DNA of 44,251 nt from an uncultured Erwinia sp. (lineage in GTDB: Bacteria; Pseudomonadota; Gammaproteobacteria; Enterobacterales; Enterobacteriaceae): the NCBI GenBank assembly GCA_946221915.1, contig CAMIKG010000042.1:1-44251 (forward strand), given 5' to 3'. Of the stretch, positions 43,333 through 44,251 are shown in pieces. The stretch's first letter is position 1, and every line of letters begins with the position of its first letter. The notes under the pieces were generated by a model. It worked only from the letters and a program-made list of their open reading frames with translations, was not told the origin of the DNA and searched no databases. Made by a program: the position numbers and the translations under genes.

Positions 43333-43360
43333 AGCGTCTCGCTCCATTGAGCGAGGCGCT
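43333..43360 (+). terminator. Terminator of csrA
   Basis: AGCGTCTCGCTC and GAGCGAGGCGCT form a 12-bp stem (one G-T pair) with loop CATT, 7 bases after the csrA stop. The tail has broken T runs. From here to 43633 only the tRNA promoter is seen; no gene is supported. Confidence 0.7.
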
Positions 43361-43541
43361 ACCGCTTTTCTCGCGCTTTTACGCGCCCGCTTCCTGCTTT
43401 TCTCTGTTTTCCCCCCAATCAGCGTCAGTTCGTTTTCGTAAACTTTCCCGTGTTTCTCTGTTGATAAATCACTCTTTTTGTTTTTAAAGTCGCCGGATTG
43501 AGCGTGATTTGTGCAAACGAACACAGAGGGGGAAAAATTGT

Positions 43542-43570
43542 TTGACTTATAAGTGCGGGAAAGTAATATG
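43542..43570 (+). promoter_or_regulatory. Promoter of the tRNA operon
   Basis: TTGACT (43542-43547) and TAATAT (43565-43570) are exactly 17 bases apart. The GC-rich GTGCGCC right after the -10 resembles the discriminator of stringently controlled tRNA promoters. The start of transcription would be about 55-60 bases before the tRNA-Ser. Confidence 0.75.
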
Positions 43571-43633
43571 TGCGCCACGCAGTGCCGATGAGCAGAAACA
43601 AAGTTCAGAAGCACAGTTCGCAAGAACGCGTTT

Positions 43634-43726
43634 GGTGAGGTGGCCGAGAGGCTGAAGGCGCTCCCCTGCTAAGGGAGTATGCGGTCAAAAGCTGCATCCG
43701 GGGTTCGAATCCCCGCCTCACCGCCA
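43634..43726 (+). tRNA. serV: tRNA-Ser (anticodon GCU)
   Basis: A 93-base type II tRNA with a long variable arm. The acceptor stem GGTGAGG pairs with CCTCACC, the anticodon GCT is at 43668-43670 in stem CCCCT/AGGGA context, the T loop is GTTCGAA, and an encoded CCA ends it. The position after csrA matches serV of E. coli. Confidence 0.97.
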
Positions 43727-43729
43727 TTT

Positions 43730-43806
43730 GCATCCGTAGCTCAGCTGGATAGAGTACTCGGCTACGAACCGAGCGGTCGGAGGTTCGAATCCTCCCGGAT
43801 GCACCA
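43730..43806 (+). tRNA. argV: tRNA-Arg (anticodon ACG), copy 1
   Basis: A 77-base tRNA. GCATCCG pairs with CGGATGC, the anticodon ACG is at 43764-43766 (read as ICG after editing), the T loop is GTTCGAA and CCA is encoded. It is only 3 bases after tRNA-Ser, so the two are co-transcribed. Confidence 0.97.
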
Positions 43807-43869
43807 TACTCTGTAAGAGTGGCAGCAACCTTGTTGTGGCAAAGTATGAAAGTGCAACAGCCAGCAACA

Positions 43870-43941
43870 GGGAGGATAACGTTGCTTAAGCAACGGCCCG
43901 TAAGGGCGAGGCGAAGCCGAGTAATCCTCCCGGATGCACCA
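43870..43941 (+). ncRNA. Foldable element ending in a copy of the tRNA-Arg 3' tail
   Basis: GGGAGGAT (43870-43877) pairs with ATCCTCCC (43924-43931). Inside are three hairpins: CGTTGC-TTAA-GCAACG (43880-43895), GCCC-GTAA-GGGC (43896-43907) and GGC-GAA-GCC (43910-43918). The end repeats the last 19 bases of tRNA-Arg (AATCCTCCCGGATGCACCA). The whole has a cloverleaf-like plan but no anticodon loop, so it is not a tRNA. Similar 3'-tail repeats are known in tRNA operon spacers such as rtT in tyrT. Function is unknown. Confidence 0.5.
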
Positions 43942-44039
43942 TTCTCTCTCTCAGAGAATACTGGTTGTAAAAGATATCGTGTTAGCAGTCGGTATCAAGG
44001 TGAGTAGTTGGCACCCTGTGTTATACAAGAATTTGCAAT

Positions 44040-44116
44040 GCATCCGTAGCTCAGCTGGATAGAGTACTCGGCTACGAACCGAGCGGTCGGAGGTTCGAAT
44101 CCTCCCGGATGCACCA
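44040..44116 (+). tRNA. argY: tRNA-Arg (anticodon ACG), copy 2
   Basis: Identical in sequence to copy 1, 77 bases with anticodon ACG at 44074-44076 and encoded CCA. It is separated from copy 1 by a 233-base spacer that holds the tail-repeat element. Confidence 0.97.
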
Positions 44117-44198
44117 TCTTCAATAAGTTTGTCCGCAAGCATCCTTATAAAGTATTCCCCCAGGTCAGTCGCATTATCTCCCAAATTGTTTTTCCGAT

Positions 44199-44251
44199 GC
44201 ATCCGTAGCTCAGCTGGATAGAGTACTCGGCTACGAACCGAGCGGTCGGAG
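44199..44251 (+). tRNA. tRNA-Arg (anticodon ACG), copy 3, cut by window end
   Basis: The first 53 bases are identical to copies 1 and 2, including the anticodon loop; the sequence stops in the variable/T-stem region because the window ends. The spacer from copy 2 is only 82 bases. Confidence 0.93.

Noticed and set aside
43951..44202. Minus-strand frame containing GRIRTSDRSVRSRVLYPAEL
   Set aside because: This is the well-known spurious translation of the antisense of tRNA-Arg.
1..44251. CRISPR array, insertion sequence or prophage
   Set aside because: No regularly spaced identical repeats, transposase, integrase or phage structural gene was seen.

Overview
The window is chromosomal DNA of an enterobacterium (Enterobacterales), most likely Erwiniaceae (Pantoea/Erwinia-like). 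Two conserved enterobacterial blocks show this: surE-pcm-nlpD-rpoS...mutS, and pncC-recA-recX-alaS-csrA-tRNA-Ser-tRNA-Arg. Their proteins have nearly the same lengths and motifs as in E. coli. The genus assignment is inference.

Region by region. (1) 51-8988 is an accessory peptide-use cluster. A leftward operon encodes a Tat-exported family 5 binding protein, two permeases, two ATPases and a D-aminopeptidase-like serine hydrolase. Divergent from it are an M19 membrane dipeptidase and a LysR regulator. A perfect 7+7 palindrome lies between the divergent promoters. (2) 9106-12781 is surE-pcm-nlpD-rpoS with its conserved leader hairpin. The gene normally upstream, truD, is absent, so the cluster seems to have been inserted exactly at surE. 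(3) 12930-16595, in the rpoS-mutS interval known to be variable in enterics, holds a 1221-codon gene. Its product has a polar N-terminus, a basic NLS-like patch, eight degenerate ~75-residue helix-turn-helix-like repeats, a divergent SET domain and an unassigned C-terminal domain. This is the most novel object here. (4) 16770-19331 is mutS. (5) 19810-28124 is a Fur-box-preceded operon: TonB-like protein, TonB-dependent receptor (YddB/FusA type), M16 protease (PqqL/FusC type) and SbmA/BacA-type ABC protein (YddA/FusD type). It is a complete Fus-like system for importing and cleaving an iron-bearing protein.

(6) 28318-30997 is a sugar-acid pair: an MFS anion symporter and a glucarate dehydratase/GudX-type enolase. 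(7) 31228-33024 holds two flagellar genes outside any flagellar cluster, a FlhE-family gene and a full-length flgE, convergent and each with its own terminator. (8) 33332-37582 carries small metabolic genes: an RBBP9/YdeN-type hydrolase, yjdM, a GntR/FCD regulator divergent from an OsmC-family gene across a perfect operator palindrome, a DapA-family aldolase, and tam. (9) 37733 to the end is the core block pncC, recA (SOS box), recX, alaS (leader palindrome), csrA, then tRNA-Ser(GCU) and three tRNA-Arg(ACG) copies, the last cut by the window end. Spacer 1 of the tRNA operon carries a foldable element ending in a copy of the tRNA-Arg 3' tail.

Several starts were set inside longer reading frames by Shine-Dalgarno position and family N-termini: the dipeptidase, TonB-like protein, OsmC protein, tam, pncC, recA and recX. 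All functional statements rest on motif reading and memory of family sequences; no database search was run.
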